Shown piece after piece: positions 40,094 to 49,057 of a DNA stretch of 64,000 nt. How positions within the stretch are numbered: position 1 is the first letter of the stretch; each line of letters starts with the position of its first letter. The translations under genes and the position numbers were made by a program. Where the stretch lies: assembly GCF_027947595.1 (NCBI RefSeq), contig NZ_CP116257.1, positions 7,128,001 through 7,192,000 on the forward strand. Reading direction: 5' to 3'. The notes under the pieces were generated by a model. The model worked only from the letters and a program-made list of their open reading frames with translations. It was not told where the DNA came from and ran no database searches. Source of the DNA: Streptomyces lienomycini. GTDB taxonomy: Bacteria; Actinomycetota; Actinomycetes; Streptomycetales; Streptomycetaceae.

Positions 40094-42661
40094 CTACTCC
40101 GTCGCGATGGCGTTCAGGACGTTCATGCGGCCCGCCCGGAAGGCCGGGACCAGGGCGGCGAAGAGGCCCACGAAGGCCGAGCCGATGAAGACGCCGATGA
40201 TCGTCGGCCAGGGGATGTCCAGGACGTTCAGCCCCTCCAGGGCGAGCAGCTTCTGCGCGGTGGCTCCCCAGCCCAGGCCCAGACCGAGGCCGAGCAGAGC
40301 GCCGAAGAGGGCGATGACCACGGACTCCATGCGGATCATGCGGCGCAGCTGGCGGCGGGAGAGGCCGATGGCCCGCATCAGGCCGATCTCGCGGGTCCGC
40401 TCGACCACCGACAGCGCCAGGGTGTTCACCACTCCGAGGACGGCGACGATGATCGCCAGGGCGAGCAGGCCGTAGACCATGTTCAGCAGCTGGCCGATCT
40501 GGTCCTTCAGCTCCTGCTTGTAGTCGGTCTGGTCGGCCACCTGGTACTGCGGGTAGGCGTCCATCGACTTCTTCAGCGCGGTGTACGCCTGGTCGGACTG
40601 GCCGTCCTTCGCCTTGGCGAACATGATCGTGTTCGGCGGGACGTTCTCGGCGGGCAGGTACTTCCGCATCGTCTCGATGCTGATGTACCGGGCGCCCTGG
40701 TCGATGGCCACGTCGTCGCTGGTGATCGCGGCGACCTGGAGCTTGGCGGTCTCGCCGCCCTTGAAGGCGACGGAGACGGTGTCGCCGACGTGGACGCCGT
40801 GCTTCTCGGCGTAGTCCGAGCCGACCGACATGGCGTCGGTGCCGTAGGCGGCGGAGAGCTTGCCCTCCGTCGTCGCGCGGCGCACGTCCTCGGCGTAGGT
40901 GGGGTCGGCGGCCGTGACGCCGTCGTCGTCCGTCTTGCCGTCGGGCGAGGTCAGCGTGGCGTCGAGGACCTTGTAGCGGGTGACGTGCTCCAGGCCGGGC
41001 GTGTCCTGCATGGCCTTCTCGGCCTGCGGCACGATCCGCTGGTTGCCCTGGACGATGAAGTCCGCGCCGACCGTCTTGTCCAGCTCGCTGGTGGCGGAGG
41101 CGACCATGGAGGAGCCGACGACGGACAGGCAGGCCACCAGCGCGAGGCCGATCATCAGGGCGGCACCGGTGGCGCCGGTGCGGCGCGGGTTGCGCAGGGC
41201 GTTGCGCTCGGCGAGGCGGCCCACGGGACCGAAGGCCCGCAGCAGCACGGCGCTGATCACCCGCACCACGAACCCGGCCAGCAGCGGCCCGATGACGACG
41301 AACCCGATGAGGGAGAACACGATGCCCGCGCCGAGCATCAGCGAACCGTCGCTCGCCTTGTCGGCGGAGGCGGCCGTGAGCAGTGCGGCCGCGCCGGCGC
41401 CGGTGAGGACCAGGCCGATCAGGCCGCGGATCCAGCCGGCCTTGCCGTCGGCCGGTGTGCCCGCGTCACGCAGGGCGGCCATCGGGGAGACCTTGCCGGC
41501 GCGGCGGGCCGGCAGGTAGGCGGCCAGGACGGTGACCACGACCCCGAGGACCAGGCCGATCACGGGGGTGGCGGTCTTGATGGTCAGGTCGTCGGTGGAC
41601 AGGTTCATGCCCGCCGCCGACATCAGCTTCATCAGCCCGATGGCGATGCCGACACCGGCCGCGACGCCGAGGACGGAACCGACGATGCCGAGGAGGAGCG
41701 CCTCGACCAGCACCGAGCGGTTGACCTGCCGGCGGGACGAGCCGATGGCCCGCATCAGGCCGATCTCCCGGGTGCGCTGGGCGACCAGCATGGAGAAGGT
41801 GTTGATGATCAGGAAGATGCCGACCAGGAACGCGATCCCGGCGAAGCCGAGCATGGCGTACTTGATGACGTCCATGAACTCGCCGACGTCCGCGCGGCCT
41901 TCGTCGGACGCCTCCTTCGCCGTCTGGACCTTGTACGCGCCCGCGCCGAGGGTCCCGGCCACGTTCTGCTTGAGCTGGGCGTCGGTGACGCCGGACGCTG
42001 CCGTGACGTTGACCTGGCTGAACCGGTCGGGGCCGCCGAGCAGTTGGCGCTGCGCGGTGGGGGTGTCGAAGTAGAGGACCGCGGCACCGGGGTTGGTGAC
42101 GGTGAAGGAGGCGATGCCGACGATCCGCGCCTTGAAGTCGCCGGTCTGCGCGATGGTGCGCAGCTCGTCGCCGATCTTCAGGTCGTGCTTGTCGGCGGTG
42201 TCGGAGTCGACCATCGTCTCGGTCGGGCCGCGCGGGGCGTGTCCGGAGGTGATCTCCATGGACCGCAGGTCGTTCTTGGTCCAGTTCCCGGCGAGGGTCG
42301 GGGCGCCACTGGTGGCGCCGACGTTGTCGTTGTCGGCGTCGACGACGGTCACGTTCATCGAGACGACCGCGCCCTCGGCCGACTCCACGCCCTCGGCCGA
42401 GCGGATCTTCTCCAGGGTGGACGCCGGCAGCGACTCGGGCACCCCGCTCTGCGGCGCGTTCTCCGCCTCGGCGTCCTTCGGGGCGACCGTCACGTCCGAG
42501 GAGGTCACGGCGAAGAGCTTGTCGAAGGTGGTGTTCATCGTGTCGGTGAACACCAGGGTGCCGCACACGAACGCCACCGACAGCAGCACCGCCACCGCCG
42601 AGAGCGCCATGCGGCCCTTGTGCGCGAGGAAGTTGCGCATCGAGGTCTTCACGACGGTCAT
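40094..42661 (-). CDS. FtsX/MacB-type ABC transporter permease (second copy)
   Basis: 855-residue paralogue of the permease at 13068-15596, with the same duplicated plan. It has an N-terminal helix (GRMALSAVAVLLSVAFVCGTLVFTDT), an external domain, an FtsX block (LGFAGIAFLVGIFLIINTFSMLVAQRTREIGLMRAIG), a second external domain and a closing FtsX block (LGVVNTLALSVVERTREIGLMRAIG, ending MNVLNAIATE). Its ATG overlaps the ATPase stop by four bases, so the two subunits are coupled. Export of an envelope-related substrate is the family expectation. Confidence 0.9.
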   Translation of the reverse strand: MTVVKTSMRNFLAHKGRMALSAVAVLLSVAFVCGTLVFTDTMNTTFDKLFAVTSSDVTVAPKDAEAENAPQSGVPESLPASTLEKIRSAEGVESAEGAVVSMNVTVVDADNDNVGATSGAPTLAGNWTKNDLRSMEITSGHAPRGPTETMVDSDTADKHDLKIGDELRTIAQTGDFKARIVGIASFTVTNPGAAVLYFDTPTAQRQLLGGPDRFSQVNVTAASGVTDAQLKQNVAGTLGAGAYKVQTAKEASDEGRADVGEFMDVIKYAMLGFAGIAFLVGIFLIINTFSMLVAQRTREIGLMRAIGSSRRQVNRSVLVEALLLGIVGSVLGVAAGVGIAIGLMKLMSAAGMNLSTDDLTIKTATPVIGLVLGVVVTVLAAYLPARRAGKVSPMAALRDAGTPADGKAGWIRGLIGLVLTGAGAAALLTAASADKASDGSLMLGAGIVFSLIGFVVIGPLLAGFVVRVISAVLLRAFGPVGRLAERNALRNPRRTGATGAALMIGLALVACLSVVGSSMVASATSELDKTVGADFIVQGNQRIVPQAEKAMQDTPGLEHVTRYKVLDATLTSPDGKTDDDGVTAADPTYAEDVRRATTEGKLSAAYGTDAMSVGSDYAEKHGVHVGDTVSVAFKGGETAKLQVAAITSDDVAIDQGARYISIETMRKYLPAENVPPNTIMFAKAKDGQSDQAYTALKKSMDAYPQYQVADQTDYKQELKDQIGQLLNMVYGLLALAIIVAVLGVVNTLALSVVERTREIGLMRAIGLSRRQLRRMIRMESVVIALFGALLGLGLGLGWGATAQKLLALEGLNVLDIPWPTIIGVFIGSAFVGLFAALVPAFRAGRMNVLNAIATE

Positions 42662-43446
42662 GACGTGCGCCCCCGGGCGTCGAAGTCCTTCATGCGGTCG
42701 AGCACGGCCTCCGCGGTCGGCTGGTGCATCTCGTCCACGATCCGGCCGTCGGCGAGGTACAGCACCCGGTCCGCGTAGCTGGCGGCCACCGGGTCGTGGG
42801 TGACCATCACGATGGTCTGGCCCAGTTCGGTGACCGACTGGCGCAGGAAGCCGAGGACTTCGGCACCGGCGCGCGAGTCGAGGTTTCCGGTCGGCTCGTC
42901 ACCGAAGATGATCTCGGGCCGGGCAGCCAGGGCACGCGCCACCGCGACGCGCTGCTGCTGGCCGCCGGAGAGCTGGGTGGGCCGGTGCTTGAGCCGCCCG
43001 GCCAGGCCCACGGTCTCCACGACCCGGTCCAGCCACGCGCGGTCGTACTTGCGGCCGGCGATGTCCATGGGCAGCGTGATGTTCTCGATCGCGTTGAGCG
43101 TCGGGAGCAGGTTGAACGCCTGGAAGATGAAACCGATCCGGTCCCGGCGCAGCTGGGTGAGCCTCTTGTCCTTCAGGCCGGTGATCTCGGTCTCGTCGAG
43201 GTATATCTGCCCGCTGGTGACGGTGTCCAGGCCGGCCAGGCAGTGCATCAGCGTGGACTTGCCGGACCCCGACGGGCCCATGATCGCGGTGAACCTGCCC
43301 CGGGCGATGTCCACGTCCACGTGGTCGAGGGCGACCACCCGGGTCTCGCCCGAACCGTACGCCTTCACGACCTGCCGTGCTCGCGCGGCAACGGCCGTAC
43401 GCCCTCCAGTGCTCCCGTGCGTGGGAATACTTACGGCCGATGTCAT
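42658..43446 (-). CDS. ABC transporter ATP-binding protein (MacB/LolD type, second copy)
   Basis: 262 residues with GPSGSGKST (Walker A), FIFQAFNLLPTLN (Q-loop), LSGGQQQR (signature), IIFGDEPTGNLDSRAGAEVLGFL (Walker B and D-loop) and VMVTHDP (H-loop). It is highly similar to the ATPase at 12226-12996 over its whole length, including the DVLDRMKRFDAKGRTS-type C-terminus (here LDRMKDFDARGRTS). GGAGA lies six bases before the ATG. A ~400-base leader with a long inverted repeat lies upstream. Confidence 0.93.
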   Translation of the reverse strand: MTSAVSIPTHGSTGGRTAVAARARQVVKAYGSGETRVVALDHVDVDIARGRFTAIMGPSGSGKSTLMHCLAGLDTVTSGQIYLDETEITGLKDKRLTQLRRDRIGFIFQAFNLLPTLNAIENITLPMDIAGRKYDRAWLDRVVETVGLAGRLKHRPTQLSGGQQQRVAVARALAARPEIIFGDEPTGNLDSRAGAEVLGFLRQSVTELGQTIVMVTHDPVAASYADRVLYLADGRIVDEMHQPTAEAVLDRMKDFDARGRTS

Positions 43447-43848
43447 GTCAAGTCTCCTATGTCGGTCATCGAGTGAGCTGCCGGTGCCGCGGTCGTCGTG
43501 TGTGAGGGCCGCCGTGCGGGCGCCGTGCCGCTGCCTCGAAGAGTCTCTCCGGAAGCGGGGGTCGACCGCGCTGGTGTTCAGCGCAGTCTTCTACTGAGGA
43601 AAACCCCACCCCCGCGGGTCCGGTTCACCGCCCCCCAGCGGCGTAAAGCCAGACTAAGGACGACAGGGGGTCCGTCTCGTCCTCCGTCGGTACGAACCCT
43701 CCCCGAGCCGTAGTACGGAGGTACCCCTAGGGGCAGCCCACCCTGAGGTGGAGTGCTCCTAGGGGTACGTCCTCCTCCCGAGGGTGCACCCACCCTCCAC
43801 CCACCGCCCCGCCGACTCCCCCGCCGCCACCCCGCTCCTACCGCACTC
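43447..43848. other. intergenic region upstream of the second ABC operon
   Basis: About 400 bases between a minus-strand operon start and the end of the coiled-coil gene. It presumably holds the ABC promoter and contains the long inverted repeat at 43721-43768 (listed separately). No coding sequence is credible. Confidence 0.45.
43721..43768. promoter_or_regulatory. inverted repeat, candidate operator of the second ABC operon
   Basis: GTACCCCTAGG (43721-43731) and its exact reverse complement CCTAGGGGTAC (43758-43768) are separated by 26 bases, and the arms extend imperfectly outward through GGAG/CTCC. The element is ~280 bases from the ATPase start. It could be a paired half-site operator or a hairpin near the end of the coiled-coil gene transcript. 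Confidence 0.5.
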
Positions 43849-44745
43849 CTACTCCACCGCACGCCCCGTCAGCGAACTGAGGTTGCTGCGCACGGAGGCC
43901 ATGTGGGCCTGGACCTCGTCCCAGCGCTCCCCGTGCTCGCGCAGCACTCGTTCGGTCTCGCGGGCGATCCCCTCCTGCCGCGCCCGGGCCCCGGCGACCA
44001 CCTCGGCCGCCCGGGTGCGGGCCTCCTCCTGCCGCCGCCCGGCCGCCTCCCGGGCGTCGGCCAGGTCCCGCTCCGCCTCCCGCACCGCCTGCTCGGCACG
44101 CGCCACCGACTCCGCGTGACCGGCATCCAGCGCCCGCGCGCCCTCCTCCTCGGCCCGCTCGACGGCGGCCAGCCGTTCGGCGTGCTCCCGCTCCTGATCG
44201 GCGAGCATCGCGTCGGTGCGCCGACGCGTCTCGCGCAGCGCGGACAGCGCCTCGGCCCGCCCCGCCTTCACCTCGCGCCGCGCCCCGACCCGCACCTCGT
44301 CGGCCTCCGCGCGCGCCCCTAGCAGCCGCTGCCGGGCCCGCTCGTCGGCCTCGGCCCGTACGGCGTCGGCGTACTCCCGGGCCGCCTCCAGCACACCGGC
44401 CGCGTACGCCCGCGCGTCCTCGGCCCTCTCCTGCCCGGCACCGCGCGCCCGCTCACGCACGGCCCCGGCCTCCTCCCGGCCGAGTCGGAACAGGCAGCGG
44501 GCGCGCTCTCCCAGCGCCTCGTAGTCCTGCGCGGTGAGCTGGGCGACCACCTCCTCCAGGTCCCCCAGGTCCTCCTCCATCTCCCTGGCCAGCACGGTGA
44601 GCCGGGCGGCCCGTTCCCAGGCCGCGTCACGCTCCGCGGACAGGGCCTCGGCGTACTCCTCCACCTGCTCGGGACGGTAGCCGCGCTCGCGCCCGCGTAC
44701 GGTCGCGAAGCCGTGGGGAGACGCGGACGCGCCGCTCATGGTCAT
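43849..44745 (-). CDS. long coiled-coil protein (DivIVA/cytoskeleton-like)
   Basis: 298 residues, almost entirely charged helix. A short N-terminal segment GFATVRGRERGYRPEQVEEYAEAL resembles the GYRxxxVDxF start of DivIVA-type proteins. After it, uninterrupted Ala/Glu/Arg heptad-like sequence runs from about 35 to 275 (EAREYADAVRAEADERARQ, AEQAVREAERDLADAREAA). No enzyme or membrane segment is seen. A filament- or scaffold-forming role in polar growth is plausible by analogy. ATG codons at 44745 and 44739 are both possible. Confidence 0.78.
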   Translation of the reverse strand: MTMSGASASPHGFATVRGRERGYRPEQVEEYAEALSAERDAAWERAARLTVLAREMEEDLGDLEEVVAQLTAQDYEALGERARCLFRLGREEAGAVRERARGAGQERAEDARAYAAGVLEAAREYADAVRAEADERARQRLLGARAEADEVRVGARREVKAGRAEALSALRETRRRTDAMLADQEREHAERLAAVERAEEEGARALDAGHAESVARAEQAVREAERDLADAREAAGRRQEEARTRAAEVVAGARARQEGIARETERVLREHGERWDEVQAHMASVRSNLSSLTGRAVE

Positions 44746-44865
44746 CACACCCCTGTGGTGAACCTGCCGCACTGATGCCGCATCAATGCCGCACCGACGC
44801 CGCACTAAATGGACTTACCCGACTTTATGGATCGGGCGCGGGCCCTCATAACGCGACACACCGCA

Positions 44866-44914
44866 CACAAAGGGCGGGGCCCGGCCGACACACACGTCGA
44901 CCGGACCCCGCCCC
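44866..44914 (-). terminator. terminator downstream of the SUKH-4 gene
   Basis: GGGCGGGG-CCGGCCGAC pairs with GTCGACCGGACCCCGCCC (two mismatches/wobbles) around ACACAC. On the minus strand it is followed by CTTTGTGTG. Confidence 0.6.
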
Positions 44915-44940
44915 TCGGGTACGTCAGCGGCGCGGGCGCC

Positions 44941-46596
44941 TCACAGCAGCCCGTCCCACATCTGCTCCAGCAGCACCGACCACCAGCTCTCCGGCGAGCC
45001 GAGCGCCGCCGGGTCCAGCGCCGCCAACTGCGCCTGGAAGTCCACCGTCCAGCGGCCCGCCTGCTCCTGGTTCAGACCGAACCTGAGCCGCCACATCCGC
45101 CCCAGCAGCGCCAGGCAGCGCGCGAACTCCGGCAGCCCGGTGTTCACGAACTGCGGCGGCACGGACGCACCGCCCGGACCCGCCTCCACCGGCACCGCCA
45201 CGATGGCCGCCGTGCCGTACTGCACACAGATCGCCCGGCCGAAGTCACTGCCCACGACCAGGTACGACCCCGCGTCCGAGGCCGGCTGCACACCGCGCTC
45301 GGCCGCCAGCTCCGCCAGCGTCGGCACCGGACGCCCCGGCTGGGCCTGCGCCCAGAAGAAGGGCCCCATGTCCATCGGCAGCCCCGCGGCCACCAGCGTG
45401 TGCGCCACGATCGGCGGCACGCCCTGCCGGGACACCGCGGCCTGCTCGAACCGGAAGACCCCCGGACCGAACGCGCCGCCCAGCTCCTGCCCGATGGCCT
45501 CCGGCGGAACCGGCGGCGCCGGCTGCACCTGCGGCAGCGGAGCACGCACCGGCGCCGGACGCGCCGGACCGTCGGCCACCTGATGCAACTCGCCCTGGTG
45601 CGCCAGCAGTTGCTGCATGCCCTGCTGCCGGCTCGCGTGGTCCAGGCCGTACGGCGCGATCGAGGTGATCCGCGCCTGCGGCCACTGCTCCCGGATCATC
45701 CGCGCGCAGTACGCACCCGGCAGCTCGCACGACTCCAACTCGGTGTGCAGCTCGAGCACCTGGTCCGACGGCACGTTCATGGCCCGCAACTCGTGGAACA
45801 TCTGCCACTCCGGGTGCGGCGTACCCGGCGCGGAACGCCGGATCAGCTGCTGCTCGGAGCCGTCCTGGGCGCGGTAGCGCAGCACGGCCTGGTAGCCCGG
45901 TCCGACGGTCGGCTGACCAGTGGGCTGGGGCGGATAGCCGTACGCCGGAGGCTGACCGGGCACGGGCTGCCCGCCGGGCGGCACCGCACCGGACGGCACG
46001 GGCTGTGCGGCACCCGGAACACCCGGAGCGCCCGGGGGCGGCGGAGGCGCACCGATACCGGCGGAACCGCCCACCGAGGGAGCGGCCAGCACGGTCTGCG
46101 CGTGGTGCACGGCACCGCCCGCACCCCCCGCGGAACCCTGCGGCCCGGAAGCACCCGGGACCCCGGGAGCGGCCGGAGGAGGCGGCGGCGCACCCGGCCC
46201 GGACGACGCCCCCGGCGGCACCCCGGGAGCACCCGGCGCAGCGGGGGCACCAGGAGGCCCGGGAGGACTGGGCGGACCGGGCGGGCCCGGCGGCTGCGGA
46301 GCCCCGCCGCCCGTGCGGCCCGGGTCGGCCAGCATCGTCGCCGCATGATGCACCCCACCCGGCGGCGTCCCACCCGGAGCACCCGGAGCACCCGGCGGAG
46401 GCGGAGGCGGCGTACCCGGCGCCCCCGGACCGGCCGGAGGCTGCGGCCCGGCGCCGGACGGAGGCGGCGTGCCCGGACCGGCCGGAGGCTGCGTGCCCGG
46501 ACCGGCCGGAGGCTGCGGCCCGGCGCCGGACGGAGACGGCGTACCCGGCCCGCCCGACCCCTCCGGACCCAGCGGCGGCACCAACTGCGTCGGCAC
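44941..46596 (-). CDS. deaminase-like domain fused to SUKH-4 immunity-like domain (downstream reading frame)
   Basis: 551 residues if initiated at the GTG at 46596. About 220 residues of collagen-like Gly/Pro repeats come first. A ~110-residue domain then opens with YQAVLRYRAQDGSEQQLIRR and has zinc-ligand-like residues in HPEWQMFHEL and ELHTELESCELPGAYC, resembling the XOO_2897-type deaminases of bacterial toxins. The last ~170 residues (GSYLVVGSDFGRAICVQYGTAAIVAV, FVNTGLPEFARCLALLGRMWRLRF) match the SUKH-4 immunity family. This frame is the continuation of the gene that starts at 47753, displaced by a one-base shift. Whether the GTG is used is unknown. Confidence 0.75.
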   Translation of the reverse strand: MPTQLVPPLGPEGSGGPGTPSPSGAGPQPPAGPGTQPPAGPGTPPPSGAGPQPPAGPGAPGTPPPPPPGAPGAPGGTPPGGVHHAATMLADPGRTGGGAPQPPGPPGPPSPPGPPGAPAAPGAPGVPPGASSGPGAPPPPPAAPGVPGASGPQGSAGGAGGAVHHAQTVLAAPSVGGSAGIGAPPPPPGAPGVPGAAQPVPSGAVPPGGQPVPGQPPAYGYPPQPTGQPTVGPGYQAVLRYRAQDGSEQQLIRRSAPGTPHPEWQMFHELRAMNVPSDQVLELHTELESCELPGAYCARMIREQWPQARITSIAPYGLDHASRQQGMQQLLAHQGELHQVADGPARPAPVRAPLPQVQPAPPVPPEAIGQELGGAFGPGVFRFEQAAVSRQGVPPIVAHTLVAAGLPMDMGPFFWAQAQPGRPVPTLAELAAERGVQPASDAGSYLVVGSDFGRAICVQYGTAAIVAVPVEAGPGGASVPPQFVNTGLPEFARCLALLGRMWRLRFGLNQEQAGRWTVDFQAQLAALDPAALGSPESWWSVLLEQMWDGLL

Positions 46597-46600
46597 GTAA

Positions 46601-46605
46601 CCCCC
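46601..46605. other. frameshift site in a C5/G5 homopolymer
   Basis: The minus-strand sequence GCGGGGGTTACGTG is one G short of joining the two well-formed protein halves. The five-base homopolymer is a typical place for slippage or assembly error. Confidence 0.7.
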
Positions 46606-47302
46606 GCCGACGCGTCCGGCGCACCCGGCGCCGCAGGCCCCGACGGCGCGGGCGCACTCCCCGGACGCGCGCCCGGCACACCCGGGGCGCCCGGCGGAGG
46701 CGGCGTGGTCGCACCGCCACGACGCGGCGGAGGCGCCGCCTTGCTGGTCGCGGCGTCGGCGATGTCCCCGGCGTTCGGCGCGAGCGGCCGGGGCGGCGTG
46801 GCGGGCGCCACGGGACCGTCGGACGGCTGCGCCGGGGGCGGCGGCGTCCCCGGAGCGGCGGACGCGGGCGGCGTCTGCGGCACCCCGGGCCCGCCGGGCA
46901 CGGACCGCGCGTCCGGATCGCCCACGGCCGGCGAGAGCGCCGTAGCCGGAAGTCCGCTGCCGCCCGACATCAGCGCCGTCTTGGCGTCCGACGTCGCCGA
47001 AGGCGGCGGCGTGTCGTCGTCGGCACCGCTCAACGGCGGCGCGAACACGGTCTGCGGCAACGGTACGGAGCGGTCCTCACCGGCGTCCGCGTTGGTGTCC
47101 GTCCCCGCCCAGGGCGTCGCCCCGGCAGGCGCACTCGGCGCACCGGACGCACCCGCGCCCGCCCCGGAGCCACCGGCGCTCTCACCGGCGGCCGGCCACC
47201 CCGCACCGCTCCCGGAGGCAGCGACAGGGGCAGGAGCGGAGGCAGAAGCAGAAGCCCCGGTCCCGACGCCACCGGCGTCCCCGGCACCCCCGGCCTCACC
47301 GC

Positions 47303-47370
47303 GACCCTCCCGGCCCTCCCGGTCCTCCCGGTCCTCCCGGTCCTCCCGGTCCTCCCGGTCCTCCCGCCGA
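47303..47370. repeat. 9-bp tandem repeat encoding Arg-Glu-Asp units
   Basis: About seven copies of GGTCCTCCC (plus strand), the first ones slightly diverged. On the minus strand they encode RED/REG triplets that form a strongly charged helical linker in the frameshifted toxin/immunity gene. Confidence 0.8.
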
Positions 47371-47760
47371 CGGTCCGGGATGCCGATCCTGTCCGCCGCC
47401 TCCTGCAACCACTCCGGCGGACTCAACAGGAACGACGTCTGGTTCAGATCCACCCGCGCCGCGGGCACCGCGGCCGGCACCTCCGCCTCGTCCGGACGGC
47501 CGTACTCCTCCTCGTACCGGCGGATCACCTCGCCCACCGGCAACGAGGGCCACAGCGTCGCCTCACCACTGTCCCGGGCGACCACCAGCCGCTGCCCGCC
47601 ACCGTCCGAACGCGGACCGTCCGCACGGTCCTCGGCCCACATCACGAACCCCAGGCCGAACTCCCGCACCCGCACCTCGCGGTGCTGATACGCCGGCAGC
47701 TCGCCGTTGACCCACTCCTCCGCGCGCTCCTGCGCCTGCGCGAACGTCACCATCGTCAGC

Positions 47761-48777
47761 TCACTCCCCCGCCGAAGACACCGAAGCAGCAGAAGCCGCG
47801 GCCGTCACAGGCACCGCACGCGCGAAACCGCCGTCCACCATCAGGTTCGCCACCGTCTCCAGCTCGGGCGGCGACCCCGCCAGCCGCGACAGGAACGCGT
47901 CGAAATCCGCACCACAGGGCAGCAGCAGACGCTCCACCCGATCCGCCGGAGGCAACGACGGGTCCACGTCCCGCACATCGTCATAGGCGCAGAACCACAC
48001 CGAACCGATCCGCTCGCCCTTCACCTTCACGGCGAGCAGACCACCCTGGACGAACGCGACACCCAGAAAGTCCTTGGTCAGATGGTCCCGCAGGCACTTG
48101 TTGACGTACACCAGATCATTGACCGCCGCCTCCTCACGCACCGTGAAGAACGGCTGGTCCACCAGCAGCCCCAACTCCGCGTCCAACGCCGTACCCACCG
48201 GCGCACAACCACCCGCCGCCTTCAGGAACGACCGGTACGCCCCCGGCAACCGGTACCCGAGATCCTCCTCGACCCCCTGCACCTGCTGCTCCGTGACCGC
48301 CACACCCGACTTGGGCAGACCGAAGTGCGCCGGACGCGTCTCCTGCAACGGCCGCGTCCCACGCTTGGCCTGGTCCACCGCCGCCGTCGCGATCCCACCG
48401 TGATGCCGCAGCAGCGCCTTCACCTCGACCGGGACCAGCTCCATCCGCCGCGACCCGGCCACGTGGTGCCACGTCCAGCCGTGCGGCGTCGCCACCGCCG
48501 GCACCGTGTCCCACAACTCGTGCCCCGACGCCGACAACGCCGCGTTCGCCGACACGTAGTCCGTCAGCCGCAACTCGTCGACCCCGAACCCCTCCGGCGG
48601 ATCCGCGATCTCCGCGACCGCACGGGCGTACGGCGAGAAGACGGGGTAACCACCCTCGTCCACCCGTACCCCTCTCGGGTGACGGGCCGCCCGCACCGGA
48701 TCCGGGAAATGCACGACCTGCCCGGCATAGGCCGCGTTCGGCGGCGCGGCCGCTTGCCCGAGCCGACCTGTCGTCAT
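47761..48777 (-). CDS. single-chain WHH HNH-nuclease domain plus SUKH-1 (SMI1/KNR4) domain
   Basis: 338 residues. The N-terminal third begins with GYPVFSPYARAVAEI and contains WTWHHVAGSRRMELVPVEVKALLRHHGG (WHH at 103-105, HHGG at 125-128), the signature of the WHH clade of HNH/ENDO VII nuclease toxins. Residues ~161-300 (VTEQQVQGVEEDLGYRLPGAYRSFLKAAGG, then VNKCLRDHLTKDFLGVAFVQGG) are an SMI1/KNR4-type SUKH-1 immunity domain. Toxin and immunity are normally separate proteins; here they share one chain, which may be self-neutralised. ATG 48777 has AGGGGG eight bases upstream. The next gene starts seven bases after its stop. Confidence 0.85.
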   Translation of the reverse strand: MTTGRLGQAAAPPNAAYAGQVVHFPDPVRAARHPRGVRVDEGGYPVFSPYARAVAEIADPPEGFGVDELRLTDYVSANAALSASGHELWDTVPAVATPHGWTWHHVAGSRRMELVPVEVKALLRHHGGIATAAVDQAKRGTRPLQETRPAHFGLPKSGVAVTEQQVQGVEEDLGYRLPGAYRSFLKAAGGCAPVGTALDAELGLLVDQPFFTVREEAAVNDLVYVNKCLRDHLTKDFLGVAFVQGGLLAVKVKGERIGSVWFCAYDDVRDVDPSLPPADRVERLLLPCGADFDAFLSRLAGSPPELETVANLMVDGGFARAVPVTAAASAASVSSAGE

Positions 48778-49057
48778 GGCGGTTGCCCCCTGCGGCGTCT
48801 GTCTGCTGTCTGCTGTGTCTTGCACTGTCCGGCCACCGCACGCAATCACGGTGCCGACAGCCTATGCGGTACGACGCAAGGGGTCACCGGCACCGGACCC
48901 CGCACCCGACCCCCGCACCTCCACTTCCGTGACCAGCCGTCACCCTTCCGTGACACACCGCCCATACCCGGGCGTGTCGCCACGCCCCAGCTTCCGCAGC
49001 AGCCACGAGATTTGGCACTCTGTGACCTCCGGGGGGATGCACAGGAGGGGAACGATC
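48778..49057. promoter_or_regulatory. divergent promoter region between the two toxin-like genes
   Basis: 280 bases separate the WHH-SUKH gene (minus) from the YwqJ-type deaminase gene (plus). No gene is seen. Both promoters should lie here, which would let one regulator govern the whole island; no clear operator stands out. Confidence 0.4.

Larger units (their letters stand above)
44941..47753 (-). pseudogene. frameshifted gene: N-terminal immunity-like domain, Gly/Pro linker, deaminase-like and SUKH-4 domains
   Basis: Read as one gene of about 937 codons. From the ATG at 47753 the first ~90 residues (VTFAQAQERAEEWVNGELPAY, GLGFVMWAEDRADG, RLVVARDSGEATLWPSLPVGEVIRRY) form a small domain like those of actinobacterial immunity or YrhB-type proteins. 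A long linker follows with a RED repeat and Pro/Gly/Ala sequence. At the G5 run (plus 46601-46605) the frame breaks: adding one G turns ASAGVTC into ASAGGYVPTQLVPP and restores the downstream frame exactly. Without it the first frame runs into nonsense and stops at 45843. Sequencing error, real mutation or phase variation cannot be told apart here. Confidence 0.72.

Noticed and set aside
45005..48104. Very long plus-strand frames rich in Arg/Pro across the toxin island
   Set aside because: They mirror the Gly/Pro repeat linkers of the minus-strand genes and show no start signal or domain.
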